From positions 1 to 40,209 of IMG/VR virus record IMGVR_UViG_3300032893_000143: DNA of 40,209 bases; one strand, 5' to 3'. The translations under genes were made by a program, and so were the position numbers. Of this stretch, positions 14,951 to 23,064 are shown piece after piece (the stretch's first letter is position 1; each line of letters opens with the position of its first letter). The notes below the pieces were generated by a model. That model had not been told where the DNA came from, searched no databases, and saw only the letters and a program-made list of their open reading frames with translations. The DNA comes from a virus.

Positions 14951-15154
14951 TCACGGCGGCGAGACGAACCGATCTCCCACCAGATAAATCGCCCTGTCAG
15001 CGACCATGGCAGCAAGCGCAGCATCAGTTTCAGATGGCGTATACATGCCCAAGCTCGACGGCTTCCCCATGATCATCCGCACTCTCGCGCGACACACGGG
15101 CCGTCCTCGATTGCGCCGAAGCATACGCATGATTCGACGGCGTAGCTTCATCAT
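14951..15154 (-). CDS. Small basic protein, 67 aa
   Basis: ATG 15154 (second ATG 15151) overlaps the TGA of the upstream gene. The first 30 residues are extremely basic (MMKLRRRIMRMLRRNRGRP), then a neutral helix/beta tail. It could bind packaged DNA or act as an anchor for the ejection proteins. No family recognised. Confidence 0.6.
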   Translation of the reverse strand: MMKLRRRIMRMLRRNRGRPVCRARVRMIMGKPSSLGMYTPSETDAALAAMVADRAIYLVGDRFVSPP

Positions 15155-16071
15155 CCGACGCTCTTGAGGCCGCCGGCGACGCCGCCCTGTTGCGCCAGAC
15201 TGGCGAGTGCCGTAGTCAACTCCTGATCCTGACCGAGACTGAGCTGCGCGATGGCTTCATACAGCTTCGCCGAAAGGCCCGCCGCGTCGAGTCCCTGGCT
15301 GGTCAGGGTGCTGGCGATCTGGAACGTCTGCGCCGCCGCCCGCTCCTGCGCCGCGGCGATGTCCTGGGCTTCCATCGTCGAGCCCGAGGTGCCCATGGCC
15401 GCGTGGCTCGACCGGATGGTGGCGATGCTATCATTGAGCGCCTGGGTAACGAGGCCCTGGGCGCCCGGCGGCAGGTGGCCGGTCTGCACATCGGAAATCT
15501 CGCTGCTCAGGGCGCCGATGTCGCCGGCCAGCCCCTTGAGCTGCTTGGTCCCCGGCAACGCCTGGTTCCCGGTCAGCGCCGCCAGCCCGACGCCGCCGAT
15601 CCCGGCCAGCATCTGCGGGTTCTTCTTGATGAAATCCAGGATGCCGCTGGTCGAGGGGTCGGTCAGCGCCGTACTGCCGGTGGTGCCCGTGTCGGCCGCT
15701 GCCCCGCCAATGGCGTCCGCGTGCCCGCCAGCCGGCCCAATAGCGCCCGCGACGCCTGCGGCGCTAGTTCCGGCCGTCCCGCCGCCAGTCGTGCCCACGG
15801 GCGTTCCTGCGGGCGCTGCGGTGCCTCCGAAACCGAGGTCGGGACCGAGCACTTCGCCGAGTCCGAAGCCGCCCAATCCGCCGAGGGCGGCATTCTCGAC
15901 GATGCCGAGCGGGCTGGCGCCCGAGATCACGCCCCCGCCCACGCCGCCGAGGAGTCCGCCGATGCCGGCACCCTCGCCGGCCGTCAGGCCGATCTCAGGC
16001 CCGAGTAAATCACCGCCTACCGCGCCCGCCAGCGGCAGGCCGATTTGCGCAATCATCGATTTCTTGCACAT
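15151..16071 (-). CDS. Glycine-rich internal virion protein, 306 aa
   Basis: The start is ATG 16071, sharing a base with the preceding TGA; a TTG one codon earlier is less likely. Residues 1-130 are Gly/Ala-rich with many GxxxG and GG pairs (AGAVGGDLLGPEIGL, GIGGLLGGVGGGVISGA). The C-terminal third is helical and polar. Glycine zippers of this type allow helix packing in membranes, and phage ejection proteins use them to build the channel. Function inferred from composition and position. Confidence 0.75.
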   Translation of the reverse strand: MCKKSMIAQIGLPLAGAVGGDLLGPEIGLTAGEGAGIGGLLGGVGGGVISGASPLGIVENAALGGLGGFGLGEVLGPDLGFGGTAAPAGTPVGTTGGGTAGTSAAGVAGAIGPAGGHADAIGGAAADTGTTGSTALTDPSTSGILDFIKKNPQMLAGIGGVGLAALTGNQALPGTKQLKGLAGDIGALSSEISDVQTGHLPPGAQGLVTQALNDSIATIRSSHAAMGTSGSTMEAQDIAAAQERAAAQTFQIASTLTSQGLDAAGLSAKLYEAIAQLSLGQDQELTTALASLAQQGGVAGGLKSVG

Positions 16072-16868
16072 CAACCGACTCCCATACCCGGCGTCCCGTG
16101 CGCGCCACTCGGATCGGACTGACTTGGCCCGCCAACCCCAAGGGTGCCGCCGCCTCCGCCACCGCCTCCTGGCGATCCGAAGAATCCATGCGGCCCGGCG
16201 AGCACCGCGTTGATGTCGTTGATGCGCTGCGTCGCGCGCTCCTGCACGGCCGGTCCCGAGAACGGCCCGCCGAGTTGCGCGTTCGCGCCATGCTGTTCGG
16301 CGTAATGCTGCATCTGCGCCTGTATAGCCGCAATTTGCTGGGGTGTAGTCGCCTGCGACAACTGCTCCACCAAATCCGCCGGAAACGCCCCCCAGCCGCT
16401 GAAATCCTTGAGACTTATCGGACCCGGCAGCCCGAGCGACGAGGCGATGGCCGAGAGGATCGGCGATGCATAGCCGGGCAGGCCGGTCTGCGACAGGATG
16501 GCGCCCTCGGCCAGACCGAGCGGAGCCAGGGGCGACGCGATCGAGAGGCCCGTCATGATCGAGCGGGCGATGTTCGCCAGCGTCGGGTCCGCGAATCCTG
16601 CGCTTGCCATGCCGCCCAACCTTTCGCCGAGGCTGCCCTGGTGGCCGCCCATCGCTCCGCCACCGACCGGACCATCCGTGCCACCGCCGAGGATGTCGGT
16701 GATCGAAGTGCCCTGGCCCGGCACGTTCGATGTCGTCAGCGGCGCCGTCAGGGAGCGCGGGGCGTTGGTCAGCGTGCCGCCGCCCGTCATGCCGTCGCCG
16801 GACGCGCCGAGGAGACCGCCGCCCGCGCCGGCGCCGAGGAAATGCGAGAGGAGGTCGTCGAGGGCCAT
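16071..16868 (-). CDS. Glycine-rich internal virion protein, 265 aa
   Basis: Begins MALDDLLSHFLGAGAGGGLLG. Gly-rich throughout, with a run of eight Gly near the C-terminus (GSPGGGGGGGGTLGVG), and an alpha-helical section at about 185-235 that contains the Gln/Ala-rich AQMQHYAEQHGANAQL. It sits directly before the 306-residue glycine-rich protein and likely works with it in genome ejection. The two may be distant duplicates, but alignment would be needed. Confidence 0.7.
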   Translation of the reverse strand: MALDDLLSHFLGAGAGGGLLGASGDGMTGGGTLTNAPRSLTAPLTTSNVPGQGTSITDILGGGTDGPVGGGAMGGHQGSLGERLGGMASAGFADPTLANIARSIMTGLSIASPLAPLGLAEGAILSQTGLPGYASPILSAIASSLGLPGPISLKDFSGWGAFPADLVEQLSQATTPQQIAAIQAQMQHYAEQHGANAQLGGPFSGPAVQERATQRINDINAVLAGPHGFFGSPGGGGGGGGTLGVGGPSQSDPSGAHGTPGMGVG

Positions 16869-17311
16869 CAGTGCCAGGGCGCCAGAGGAAGCCGGTACGA
16901 CCGGCCGATCTCGTCAGCGCCGACCAGCCTGGCCAGCGTGGAGAGATCGGCGCCGGTCGATGAGGCGAAGAATAGAGCCCTGGCGCCGCGCTGTCGTCCC
17001 CAATCTCGGAACGCCGCGATCAGCCGCAGAGCGGTGCGACTCTGACGATGCTCCGGGGCCACCCACAGGTACTCGGCGATGGCTTCGATGTAGTTCGGTT
17101 CGTCGGCGTTCGGCACGCAGGCGCCGAGGATGGCGCCGATGATCGGATCGCCTTCGATGAAGCAGACGAAGTTCGGCAGCCGCATCATCGCCCTCAGCCA
17201 TGCGGTACGGGTCTCGGCGGAGAAGGGCAGGGGCGCGGGTTTGGCCTCGGCCGCGATAAGGGAGCCGATGGCGACAAGGGCGGGAACGTCGGTGTATTCG
17301 GCGATTCGCAT
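16868..17311 (-). CDS. GNAT-family N-acetyltransferase
   Basis: 147 residues, a full GNAT domain length. MRIAEYTDVPALVAIGSLIAAE is the usual beta1-alpha1 start. YLWVAPEHRQSRTALRLIAAFRDWGRQRGARAL carries the acetyl-CoA loop (Q/RxxGxG/A equivalent, here EHRQSRTA) and the following helix. The enzyme would transfer acetyl from acetyl-CoA to an amine. Acetyltransferases between tail and ejection genes occur in many podoviruses. Substrate unknown. The loop lacks the canonical glycines, so activity is not assured. Confidence 0.8.
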   Translation of the reverse strand: MRIAEYTDVPALVAIGSLIAAEAKPAPLPFSAETRTAWLRAMMRLPNFVCFIEGDPIIGAILGACVPNADEPNYIEAIAEYLWVAPEHRQSRTALRLIAAFRDWGRQRGARALFFASSTGADLSTLARLVGADEIGRSYRLPLAPWH

Positions 17312-17312
17312 G

Positions 17313-17651
17313 TCACAACTTCAAGACCGCGTTGACGGCGTAGTGCTCAAGCCAGTGCAGTTGCGCCCACGCCGCCCGCTGCTTTTGATCGGAGAAATCG
17401 ACGGTCTCAAGATCGACCGATTGCACGCCCGTGATCTCGGTCATGTCGCTGTGCGCCTGCTGATGGTCGGCCAACCATTTTCTAGGGTCTTTTAAGTACA
17501 CTGGCTCTATTTGATACTCCGGCAGATTGATGGCCGTGAGCGCCTGGATGCGGTCGCGAATCTTCTCGTGCTCGACGCGATGGTGCAGCGCCCAGAGCTG
17601 CATGTCCTGGGGCGACTTCGGTGCCCGGAGGAGATCGGCAAGGGCCATCAT
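17313..17651 (-). CDS. Conserved virion-region protein, 112 aa
   Basis: ATG 17651 forms ATGA with the upstream stop. The product MMALADLLRAPKSPQDMQLWALHHRVEHEKIRDRIQ... is helical with conserved-looking Trp and His (WALHHRVEH, WLADHQQAHSDM, WLEHYAVN). This kind of protein commonly lies between tail proteins and the ejection cluster in podoviruses. Precise function unknown; a virion assembly role is likely. Confidence 0.7.
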   Translation of the reverse strand: MMALADLLRAPKSPQDMQLWALHHRVEHEKIRDRIQALTAINLPEYQIEPVYLKDPRKWLADHQQAHSDMTEITGVQSVDLETVDFSDQKQRAAWAQLHWLEHYAVNAVLKL

Positions 17652-17845
17652 TCGCCCGTGCGGTTGCCGCCGAAGTCGTTCGGGCCGCCGCGTACTGTCG
17701 GCGCGTGGCGCGACTTCTCGCCGGATGGTCCGGTCGGCCGCTGGCCCTCGGCGCGGGCCGAACCGTTGGCCGTCTGAAACACCGACACCTCGCCGTCTTT
17801 CGGATCGGGCGTCGGGAACTGGCGCGGGTATTTTCCGTAGGGCAT
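17648..17845 (-). CDS. Small disordered protein, 65 aa
   Basis: MPYGKYPRQFPTPDPKDGEVS... is rich in Pro, Gly and charged residues with almost no hydrophobic core, so it is probably disordered. It is framed by the structural gene upstream (9 bp away) and an ATGA overlap downstream. Unknown function. Confidence 0.6.
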   Translation of the reverse strand: MPYGKYPRQFPTPDPKDGEVSVFQTANGSARAEGQRPTGPSGEKSRHAPTVRGGPNDFGGNRTGE

Positions 17846-17854
17846 CGGTCTCTC

Positions 17855-18895
17855 CTAGTCGATCTGCGTGAGCGTGAGACGGAAATTCCAGTCCGCCGTG
17901 GTGATCGCCGCGACGGCGCCGCCGCCCTTGGGAACGACCGCCGTGGCGGCGTTGGCGGTCGCGGCGCCGTAGTTCGTGTTATCGACAAAGACCGACACGC
18001 CGCCGCCCGAGTTCGTCGTCACCGCGTCGAAATCCACGATGTCGCCGGGACTATACCCCTGATTGGCGATGGTGTTAACGAGCCTGATCCGCATGTCGCC
18101 GGGCACGACATCCAGGCTGTGCGGCAGCGGGCCGGTGACGGTCGAGATCGTCGTCACGAAATCGGCGCCGGTGAAGCTGCGCTTGCCCTTCCATGACCAG
18201 ATGGCCGGAGCACCGCCGTCGCAGACGAGCGTGCCGCCGTCGCTGGCCGACGGCAGGTGGATCGTCGTCAACTGCACGCCACCGGACAGGATTTTGTCGG
18301 TGCCGTTGGCGGTGATGGCGACGACGCCGGTATTGATGTTGAGAATCTGGACGTTGAAGCCGTTGCCGGCGGCGACACCGCTCGGGAGGCTGAAGATGTG
18401 CGCGGCGGCGCTGTTCATGCGCAGTTCGGCGCCGCGGTCGGCAGGCAGAATCGTATAGTCGCCCGTCTTCGTCGAGACGAACGCGGCGTATCCCGTCACG
18501 GCCTGCACGACGGGCGCCACGATCTCGAAGCCGCCGGTGCCGCCGTTGAGCGCCTGGTTGAAGGCGATGATGTAGAAGACGCCGGCCACGATGTCGCCCG
18601 CGTTCGCCTGCGTCGTTCCGTTCGCCAGATAGACGCTGAGCGGGCCGAGGCCGCTATAGGCGGCGGTGACGGCGCCGGTCGAGGTGTTGAGCGCGACGAA
18701 GCTGAATAGCTGATAGTTGTTGTAGGCGCTGATGACCGGCGTGCCGGCGAGCGGCGTCAGCGCGATGGCGTTCGTCCCGGTCGCCGTGTTCGGGATGACC
18801 GAGAGAACGGCGATGGCGTTGAAATTGTCGTCGAGCCATGAGCCCGGAACCTGCGAGCCGCCGACGACCGTTCCGAAGATATGCGGGAGCGCCAT
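17855..18895 (-). CDS. Tail fibre or tail tip protein, 346 aa
   Basis: MALPHIFGTVVGGSQVPGSWLDDNFNAI is a typical opening of phage fibre proteins ('...vpaswLDdNFna...'). The rest is beta-rich with low charge (ILPADRGAELRMNSAAAHIFSL, IWSWKGKRSFTGADF; pieces quoted). This start motif is often a particle-binding region. It follows the nozzle gene, so it may form the side fibres or the tail needle. Role inferred. Confidence 0.75.
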   Translation of the reverse strand: MALPHIFGTVVGGSQVPGSWLDDNFNAIAVLSVIPNTATGTNAIALTPLAGTPVISAYNNYQLFSFVALNTSTGAVTAAYSGLGPLSVYLANGTTQANAGDIVAGVFYIIAFNQALNGGTGGFEIVAPVVQAVTGYAAFVSTKTGDYTILPADRGAELRMNSAAAHIFSLPSGVAAGNGFNVQILNINTGVVAITANGTDKILSGGVQLTTIHLPSASDGGTLVCDGGAPAIWSWKGKRSFTGADFVTTISTVTGPLPHSLDVVPGDMRIRLVNTIANQGYSPGDIVDFDAVTTNSGGGVSVFVDNTNYGAATANAATAVVPKGGGAVAAITTADWNFRLTLTQID

Positions 18896-18896
18896 G

Positions 18897-20960
18897 TCAG
18901 ATTCCTAGCGTTGCGTGGTTCTTATAGCCGATCGCCGTCGCGACGATGGTAAAATCCTCGCTCGTCGAGTTGATGGTCTCGCCGATCAAGAGGCCATACT
19001 GCTCCGCGGCCTGCCCGGTGATGGCGGCGCCCGTGGCGCCCCAGGTGAACGTCTGCGACAGGTTGTTGATCCAGGTGAACACCTGCCCGCCGTTGTTGAT
19101 CCAGGAGAACGTCGAGTTGGCGTTGACCTGGATCGTGTTCGGCGTCGTCTGCGTGTCCAGCGTCACCGTGAGGGCAACGCCGAGGCCGCTGTTGTCCTCA
19201 AGCTGGGTATAGAACGCCAGCACCTGCTTGTAGACGATGAAGCCGTCGCCCGACCACAGCTTGGACTGCGCGATCTTCGGCAATACGAGGTTCGGCGTGT
19301 TGAACAGCGGGAACAGCGTCGCCCCATCGGTGCCCCAGGCCAGCGGCTGCGACTGCTGCATCTCCGTCGCGATGAAGGTCAGCGACTTGGTTTGCGAACC
19401 GACAAACCAGGTCTGCCCGTCGAAGCAGACCATGGCATTGCGAGTCAGGCCGGTGAAGGGATCAAGGATCGGAATGAGGCAGCAGTAGCATTTGATCTCG
19501 TAGAGCGTCGCGATGCAGGCGGACGGCTCCGCGATGTCGGTGGCGTGCCGGTTCGGCACGGCCAGGAATATGCCGTCCAGCTTCTCGCTGATCTTCTCGG
19601 CCGTGCCGCCGAACAGGCCATAGATGCCCGTCTCGTTGGCGAACATGAGCGAGCGGCCAAACGCTTGCACGGTATCGCGCCAGGGCGTGCCGTTCTCGGG
19701 GTCGGTGTTGGCGTTGTTGAACGAAGTCGTCACCGGCGAGCCCGCCGTCTGCACGTTGCTGATGACCTGGATCGAGGAATCGCCGAACGGATAGAGATAG
19801 CCGTTCGCCTGCTTGATCGCCGGGAAATGCACCTTGAGGAAATTGTCGGTCGATTGCACCGTGCCGCCGCCGGCCGAGGTTGCGAAGATGTCGAACAGGC
19901 CTGGGGCCGAGAAGGTGATGGTGTCGTTGTTGGTGATCCACACCCGCGACTGGAACGTCTCGATGGCCGTGCCGACGAGTCCGATGGGCATCGGGTTGAT
20001 GACGGCCTCGGCCAGCCGCAGGTTGTCGCCCGCGGCAGCCTTGATGATGACCGTGGGCGCCGTCAGGTAGCCGTCGCCGCCGTTCGTCACCGTGAACCCG
20101 GTCACGGAGCCGCCGCCGACCGTGGCCGTGGCCGTGGCCCCGGCACCGCTGCCCCCGACGATGATCACCGTGGGCGGCAGCGTGTAGCCGGTGCCGCCGG
20201 CCGCGTCGAGCACGATGGACGTGACCACCTTGCCCGTCAGGACGGCGTGGCCGCGCGCCGTGTTATCGAAAGGCTGGCCGCCGTCGAGGATGATGTTGAT
20301 GAAGTCGCCAGCAGGAACGCCGCTGCCGGGATTGGTGATCGTCACGCCGGTCACGGCGCCATTCGAGACGGTAGCCGTCGCCGCAAATCCTGTGACGGCG
20401 ACGCCGCCCCCACGCGTGGCGCTGACGGTCGGAGCGCCGGTGTAGCCGGTGCCGGATTTCGTGATCGTGACGATGGGCGAAACCGTGCCGGGGCCGAACA
20501 GCAGCGTGCCGTTCCAGACCCAATAGCCGAGCTGCGAGACGATCAGCAGGTATTGCGCGCCCCACTGGCTGCAGCCGGGCCGCTCGTTGCCGGCGACCCA
20601 GAACGTGCCGGCGACCGCGGAGATCGGCGTCACCGCGCCGTCGCTGATGCGGACCTGATCGGCCGTGCCGTCGTTCAAAAAGACGGCGTGATAGAAGGTC
20701 GCGCCGATGTTGAACGGGAAGAACGAGATGATCGTGCGCCCGCCTGACGGCGTGTAGAGATCGGCGCCGTTGTCCGGCGTGGTCCGCAGGTTGCCGGCGC
20801 CGATGCGCAGGAAGTTCTCCTGCCACGACAGTTCCTGGTCGTCGATGGCCGAGCGGGCATCCTTGGTGTTGAGACCCTTGGTCTGCGACAGCGAGAACGT
20901 CTTGAATTCCGCCGGCAGGCCGGGGAACTGCTTGCTCTCCTTTGGCGGGGCTGGGGGCAT
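18897..20960 (-). CDS. Tail nozzle / hub protein with inserted beta repeats, 687 aa
   Basis: The start LSQTKGLNTKDARSAIDDQELSWQ, and later ETFQSRVWITNNDTITFSAPG and GTPWRDTVQAFGRSLMFANETG, follow the beta-propeller tail proteins (T7 gp12-like / P22 gp10-like) that close the short tail. Between about residues 155 and 310 there are three or four GxGYxxxP beta units (GTGYTGAPTVS, GTGYTLPPTVIIVGG, GDGYLTAPTVII) that look like an insertion of the module found in neighbouring virion genes. Length is close to other nozzles once the insert is removed. Confidence 0.8.
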   Translation of the reverse strand: MPPAPPKESKQFPGLPAEFKTFSLSQTKGLNTKDARSAIDDQELSWQENFLRIGAGNLRTTPDNGADLYTPSGGRTIISFFPFNIGATFYHAVFLNDGTADQVRISDGAVTPISAVAGTFWVAGNERPGCSQWGAQYLLIVSQLGYWVWNGTLLFGPGTVSPIVTITKSGTGYTGAPTVSATRGGGVAVTGFAATATVSNGAVTGVTITNPGSGVPAGDFINIILDGGQPFDNTARGHAVLTGKVVTSIVLDAAGGTGYTLPPTVIIVGGSGAGATATATVGGGSVTGFTVTNGGDGYLTAPTVIIKAAAGDNLRLAEAVINPMPIGLVGTAIETFQSRVWITNNDTITFSAPGLFDIFATSAGGGTVQSTDNFLKVHFPAIKQANGYLYPFGDSSIQVISNVQTAGSPVTTSFNNANTDPENGTPWRDTVQAFGRSLMFANETGIYGLFGGTAEKISEKLDGIFLAVPNRHATDIAEPSACIATLYEIKCYCCLIPILDPFTGLTRNAMVCFDGQTWFVGSQTKSLTFIATEMQQSQPLAWGTDGATLFPLFNTPNLVLPKIAQSKLWSGDGFIVYKQVLAFYTQLEDNSGLGVALTVTLDTQTTPNTIQVNANSTFSWINNGGQVFTWINNLSQTFTWGATGAAITGQAAEQYGLLIGETINSTSEDFTIVATAIGYKNHATLGI

Positions 20961-20961
20961 T

Positions 20962-21861
20962 TCACCAATACCAGCTCGGGACCATCGTGCGCTGTGAATT
21001 CGCGCGGCTCACGCGCAGCTTATCCTTATAGAATTCATCCATCTGCACGGCGTCTTGCGTGCGCTGCGAATAGAGCAGCGCCAGATGCGCGGCGCGATAG
21101 GGCACCGCCTCGGTCCAGGGGTCGGGGATCGCTTCGACTGTGGCGTCGCTCGTCAGGTCGATGGGGACGCAGGTGCAGTCCCAATCCATGCCGAGCTGCT
21201 GCGACGGGACCGGCCAGACATAGACCGACCCGCTCTGCCCCTGCCCGTATTGCGAGAACACCGACGGGAAATTCGAGATGTTGATCGAGTAGGCGCGCAA
21301 GAGGGCGTTGAATTTCGTCCACGGCATGTATTGCAGCGCGGGCTTGAGCGCGCCCCAATAGACGGCGATCTGGCGCACGGCCAGGATCGAGGCGACGCCA
21401 GGCGTCTGCTGGACGAACGTGTTGAAGGCCGAGAACGGATAGACCTCCTGGTTCGGCGTCGTCTGCACGGCGGCTGTCAGCGTGGCGGCTGCCGCGGCCC
21501 CCGTGCCGTCGCCCGAGATCGTGACCAGTGGGCTCACCGTGTAGCCGCTGCCGGCCACGAGCACGTTGACGGCGGTGACGGCGCCGGCAAGGACGGTGAC
21601 GGTCGCGGTTGCCTGGACGCCGCTGGTCAGGTTCGGGGCGGTGATGGCGGCGGTGGCCGCGGTATAGCCGCTGCCGGGGTTCGTGACGGCATAGGAGAGG
21701 ATGCCGGAACTCGACGGCGGCAGGATGCGGATGCACTCGGAATCGGCGGCGACCCGCTGGCGAGCCTGGTTGATCCAGTTGGTGATGTTCGGCAGCGTGT
21801 AGAACGCGCCGATCTGGTCGTGCAGGAGTAGCTGGGTCTTCTGGATGTAGCTGTTGAGCAA
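20962..21861 (-). CDS. Tail adaptor (head-tail connector) protein, 299 aa
   Basis: The ends fit podovirus adaptor proteins (T7 gp11 / P22 gp4 type): LLHDQIGAFYTLPNITNWINQARQRVAADS at the N-terminus, and DPWTEAVPYRAAHLALLYSQRTQDA plus DEFYKDKL at the C-terminus, both helical (pieces quoted). The middle (about residues 52-125) contains two inserted GxGY beta units. It would bind the portal and seat the nozzle. The start is TTG at 21861, five bases after GGAGG; no ATG or GTG fits. The ribosome site lies inside a hairpin. Confidence 0.8.
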   Translation of the reverse strand: MLNSYIQKTQLLLHDQIGAFYTLPNITNWINQARQRVAADSECIRILPPSSSGILSYAVTNPGSGYTAATAAITAPNLTSGVQATATVTVLAGAVTAVNVLVAGSGYTVSPLVTISGDGTGAAAAATLTAAVQTTPNQEVYPFSAFNTFVQQTPGVASILAVRQIAVYWGALKPALQYMPWTKFNALLRAYSINISNFPSVFSQYGQGQSGSVYVWPVPSQQLGMDWDCTCVPIDLTSDATVEAIPDPWTEAVPYRAAHLALLYSQRTQDAVQMDEFYKDKLRVSRANSQRTMVPSWYW

Positions 21862-21865
21862 GGCA

Positions 21866-21895
21866 GCCTCCGCCCGCCTGCGAGCGGAGGCGGGC
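21866..21895 (-). promoter_or_regulatory. Two mutually exclusive hairpins over the adaptor ribosome site
   Basis: Stem 1: GCCCGCCT with AGGCGGGC (21895-21888 / 21879-21872, loop 8). Stem 2: GCCTCCGC with GCGGAGGC (21891-21884 / 21873-21866, loop 10). Both are perfect 8-bp G/C-rich stems and share bases, so only one can form. The GGAGG of the adaptor gene lies in the 3' arm of stem 2, so stem 2 hides and stem 1 frees it. There is no U-tract, so it is not a normal terminator. Confidence 0.65.
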
Positions 21896-21903
21896 CTCCT
21901 CTA

Positions 21904-23052
21904 TCAGCTATCCATCGGCATCAGCACGAACGAGTCGTCGGTGCCGCCGACGATGGCGGTCGCCTGCGCGATGGTGGTCGGCAGCGAGTTGCCGGCCGGG
22001 ATCACGCCCATGGTGCCGCCGGAAACCTGCAGGCCGAGGCCGGCATCGACGACGACCAGGCCGGTGGTCTGGATGGCGCCGCCGGCGGTCGACGGCCCCG
22101 TCAGAAGCGGCATACGCGGCTGGGTGATGCCCTTCTCGATCGCCGGGTTGGTATAGATCGGCGTCGCCGTGGTGATTGCCGGATTCGAGCCGAACAGCAT
22201 GTACTGCTGCGCGTTGCCGTAGGCGGCACCGCCAGCCGTCACCGTGATCGACGTGACCGTGTAGTTCATGACTGCGGTCGCCGCGATGGTCGAGGCCGGC
22301 GAGAATGTGAATGTCGGCGTCGCCGTCAGCGGGTTGCCCGGATCGACGACGACCAGGGCCGTGACGGTGCCGGAGCCCGTCAGGGTCGCCGTCGCCGTCA
22401 GGATCGGGTTGATCGGGTTCGTCGGCAGCACGCCGCCAAGCGCGACGTTCGCCGGATTGTTCGGGTCTTTCGGATCGCTGACGAAGGTAAACGTCGGCGG
22501 GCTCGCGTAGCCGGCGCCCTGGTTCGTGACCGTGATCGAGGTCAGGGCACCCGCCGAGATCACCGCCTTCGCCGTGCAGGGGATGCCCCCTGGCGGCGGG
22601 GGAGAGACGATGACCGCCGGCGGGTAGGTGTAGTTGGCGCCCTTGAAGGTCGGCAGCGTGACCGAGGTGTTGACGGCGCCGCCGACGATGACGCGCCAGG
22701 TCGAGCCGCCGGCCGACGGCGTGGCCGTGACCGTGCCGCCGATGCCGTTGGTGAGGCCGGTGCCCGCGTTGGTGATGACGGCGCCGACGACGCAGCCCGT
22801 CAGGTTGGCGATGCGGACGTTGGCCCCGTCCGACACGATGATGGTCGAGTCGTCCGGCGTCTGCTGCGCGCAGGTGCGCCACAGCAGCGTGATCGGATCG
22901 AAGAACTGGACGAAGGCGTAGGGACCGCCGTCGACCACCCACTTGCCGGGCGGCACGATGAAGGCCGTGCCCGCCGGGAGCGGGATCGCGTTCGACCCGC
23001 CCGTGTAGCTGAGGCCCTTGACGCTGAGAGGAATACCGAGGCCGCCGAGCAT
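21904..23052 (-). CDS. Capsid-adjacent virion protein with beta repeats, 382 aa
   Basis: MLGGLGIPLSVKGLSYTGG... is beta-rich all along. It contains an Ig/lectin-like first part (FIVPPGKWVVDGGPYAFVQF) and three or more GxGYxxPP units (GALTSITVTNQGAGYASPPT, GANYTYPPAVIV). Its place directly after the major capsid gene, where decoration or head-fibre genes are common, suggests a capsid decoration protein. No family named with certainty. Confidence 0.75.
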   Translation of the reverse strand: MLGGLGIPLSVKGLSYTGGSNAIPLPAGTAFIVPPGKWVVDGGPYAFVQFFDPITLLWRTCAQQTPDDSTIIVSDGANVRIANLTGCVVGAVITNAGTGLTNGIGGTVTATPSAGGSTWRVIVGGAVNTSVTLPTFKGANYTYPPAVIVSPPPPGGIPCTAKAVISAGALTSITVTNQGAGYASPPTFTFVSDPKDPNNPANVALGGVLPTNPINPILTATATLTGSGTVTALVVVDPGNPLTATPTFTFSPASTIAATAVMNYTVTSITVTAGGAAYGNAQQYMLFGSNPAITTATPIYTNPAIEKGITQPRMPLLTGPSTAGGAIQTTGLVVVDAGLGLQVSGGTMGVIPAGNSLPTTIAQATAIVGGTDDSFVLMPMDS

Positions 23053-23064
23053 GTGTTCGTCTCC

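Noticed and set aside
18915-20747. 610-residue open frame antisense to the nozzle gene
   Set aside because: Shadow; low-complexity Arg/Gly/Ala without any fold signal.
21866-21895. Rho-independent terminator after the capsid-adjacent gene
   Set aside because: No U-tract follows on either strand, and the stem covers a ribosome site.
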